Assembly: GCA_002928735.1 (NCBI GenBank) | Contig: PERL01000013.1 | Span: 1-64,000, forward strand | Source: Hyphomicrobium sp. | Lineage (GTDB): Bacteria > Pseudomonadota > Alphaproteobacteria > Rhizobiales > Hyphomicrobiaceae | Length of the DNA stretch: 64,000 nt | Direction of reading: 5' to 3' | Shown here: in pieces, positions 63,606-64,000 of the stretch | How positions within the stretch are numbered: the first letter of the stretch is position 1 | Layout of the letters: every line of letters starts with the position of its first letter | The notes under the pieces: model-generated | Databases searched by the model: none | Seen by the model: only the letters and a program-made list of their open reading frames with translations | Told to the model about the DNA's origin: nothing | Translations under genes and position numbers: made by a program

Positions 63606-64000
63606 ATGCTGAAAATCGCGACCTCCAGCGTCATGCGCGGCAACTTCGTTGCAGCCGGACGCGTGGAACTCGACACGTGGTTCGAGGGCGACATTCTGTG
63701 TTCACGCCTCGATATCGGCCGTGACGGATATGTGCTCGGCAACATCACAACGCGTGAACTCTACGTTCAAGGTCAGATCGTGGGCACGGTGCATGCCGGT
63801 GTCGTGCATCTGATGGACGGATCGTTCGTGGAGGGCGACGTGCATCATCATGTGCTGTCGCTGCATTCGAACGCATCTCTCATGGGGAATGCGTTGCGCA
63901 CGACGAAGATGCCGTTTCCCCAGGAATTGCTGGCGCTGGAAGCACGCGCGAGTGGCGCGCCAGTGTCGCGGTTTCCCGTCTCCGTCGCGCGCGATCTCAG
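63606..64000 (+). CDS. Second bactofilin-like protein, truncated by window end
   Basis: The frame is open from the ATG at 63606 to the end of the window (131 codons visible). The translated part has the right-handed beta-helix rhythm of bactofilins: GNFVAAGRVELDTWFEGDILC, DIGRDGYVLGNITTRELYVQG, GTVHAGVVHLMDGSFVEGDV. An N-terminal disordered region is nearly absent, unlike in the bactofilin at 31.8 kb. It lies 91 nt after mutL. The C-terminus is outside the window. Confidence 0.78.
   Translation, partial: MLKIATSSVMRGNFVAAGRVELDTWFEGDILCSRLDIGRDGYVLGNITTRELYVQGQIVGTVHAGVVHLMDGSFVEGDVHHHVLSLHSNASLMGNALRTTKMPFPQELLALEARASGAPVSRFPVSVARDL

Overview
The window is GC-rich, gene-dense chromosomal DNA from an alphaproteobacterium, most probably of the order Hyphomicrobiales (a Hyphomicrobium-like lineage; this placement is my inference from gene content). 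Pointers are split pntAA/pntAB/pntB behind a 47-residue aa3-oxidase subunit IV gene, RNase E with a large insertion in its S1 domain, S21 with a glycine-rich tail, a moxR/DUF58/DUF4159 cluster, OpgC, an intracellular PHA depolymerase, two bactofilins, a type III glutamine synthetase and a carboxynorspermidine synthase. I see no phage, transposase, integron, CRISPR array, rRNA or tRNA. Most of the window is core chromosome.

Layout. 0.2-4.3 kb: carboxynorspermidine synthase, a small membrane protein, purE-purK, rpsU. 4.3-9.4 kb (minus strand): an alpha/beta hydrolase and a secreted HExxH protein, then the coxIV-pntAA-pntAB-pntB unit with a clear terminator. 9.8-15.2 kb: an overlapping pair of paralogous four-cysteine secreted proteins, then kup, an ABC1/UbiB kinase and DUF1285 on the other strand. 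15.5-22.5 kb: moxR, DUF58, a BatA/DUF4159 protein and a second large membrane protein, nearly without gaps. 22.7-31 kb: PHA depolymerase, a zinc-PLC-like/DUF4332 fusion, a TetR regulator, a TPP riboswitch with thiC, opgC and an MBL hydrolase. 31-37.6 kb: a 25-codon ORF with an exceptionally strong ribosome binding site and its own terminator, a bactofilin, pyroglutamyl peptidase, DUF3592, a fused CoA-transferase, small secreted proteins and a glyoxalase-II-like protein.

37.7-47 kb: nikR diverges from a creatininase-family hydrolase plus a type III glutamine synthetase. Between them lies a perfect match to the E. coli NikR operator. Then come a stand-alone carbamoyltransferase, a coiled-coil protein with a ThiS-like protein, prfB with a canonical programmed +1 frameshift, and PBP1A. 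47-64 kb: a cell-wall amidase, rne, an M15-type peptidase, a BepA-like M48 protease, a DsbA-like protein, aroQ-accB-accC, aat, pgi, mutL and a truncated second bactofilin. Envelope biogenesis and quality control is the commonest theme: amidase, PBP1A, M48, DsbA, M15, OpgC and bactofilins.

The items most worth a second look are: the NikR homologue that keeps its DNA-contact residues and a perfect operator but has lost two of four nickel ligands; the amidohydrolase/amide-ligase pair beside that operator; the duplicated four-cysteine secreted proteins; the His/Asp-rich insertion in RNase E; the small ORF with 13 nt of perfect anti-SD complementarity; and an intrinsic terminator inside the first codons of pcp.
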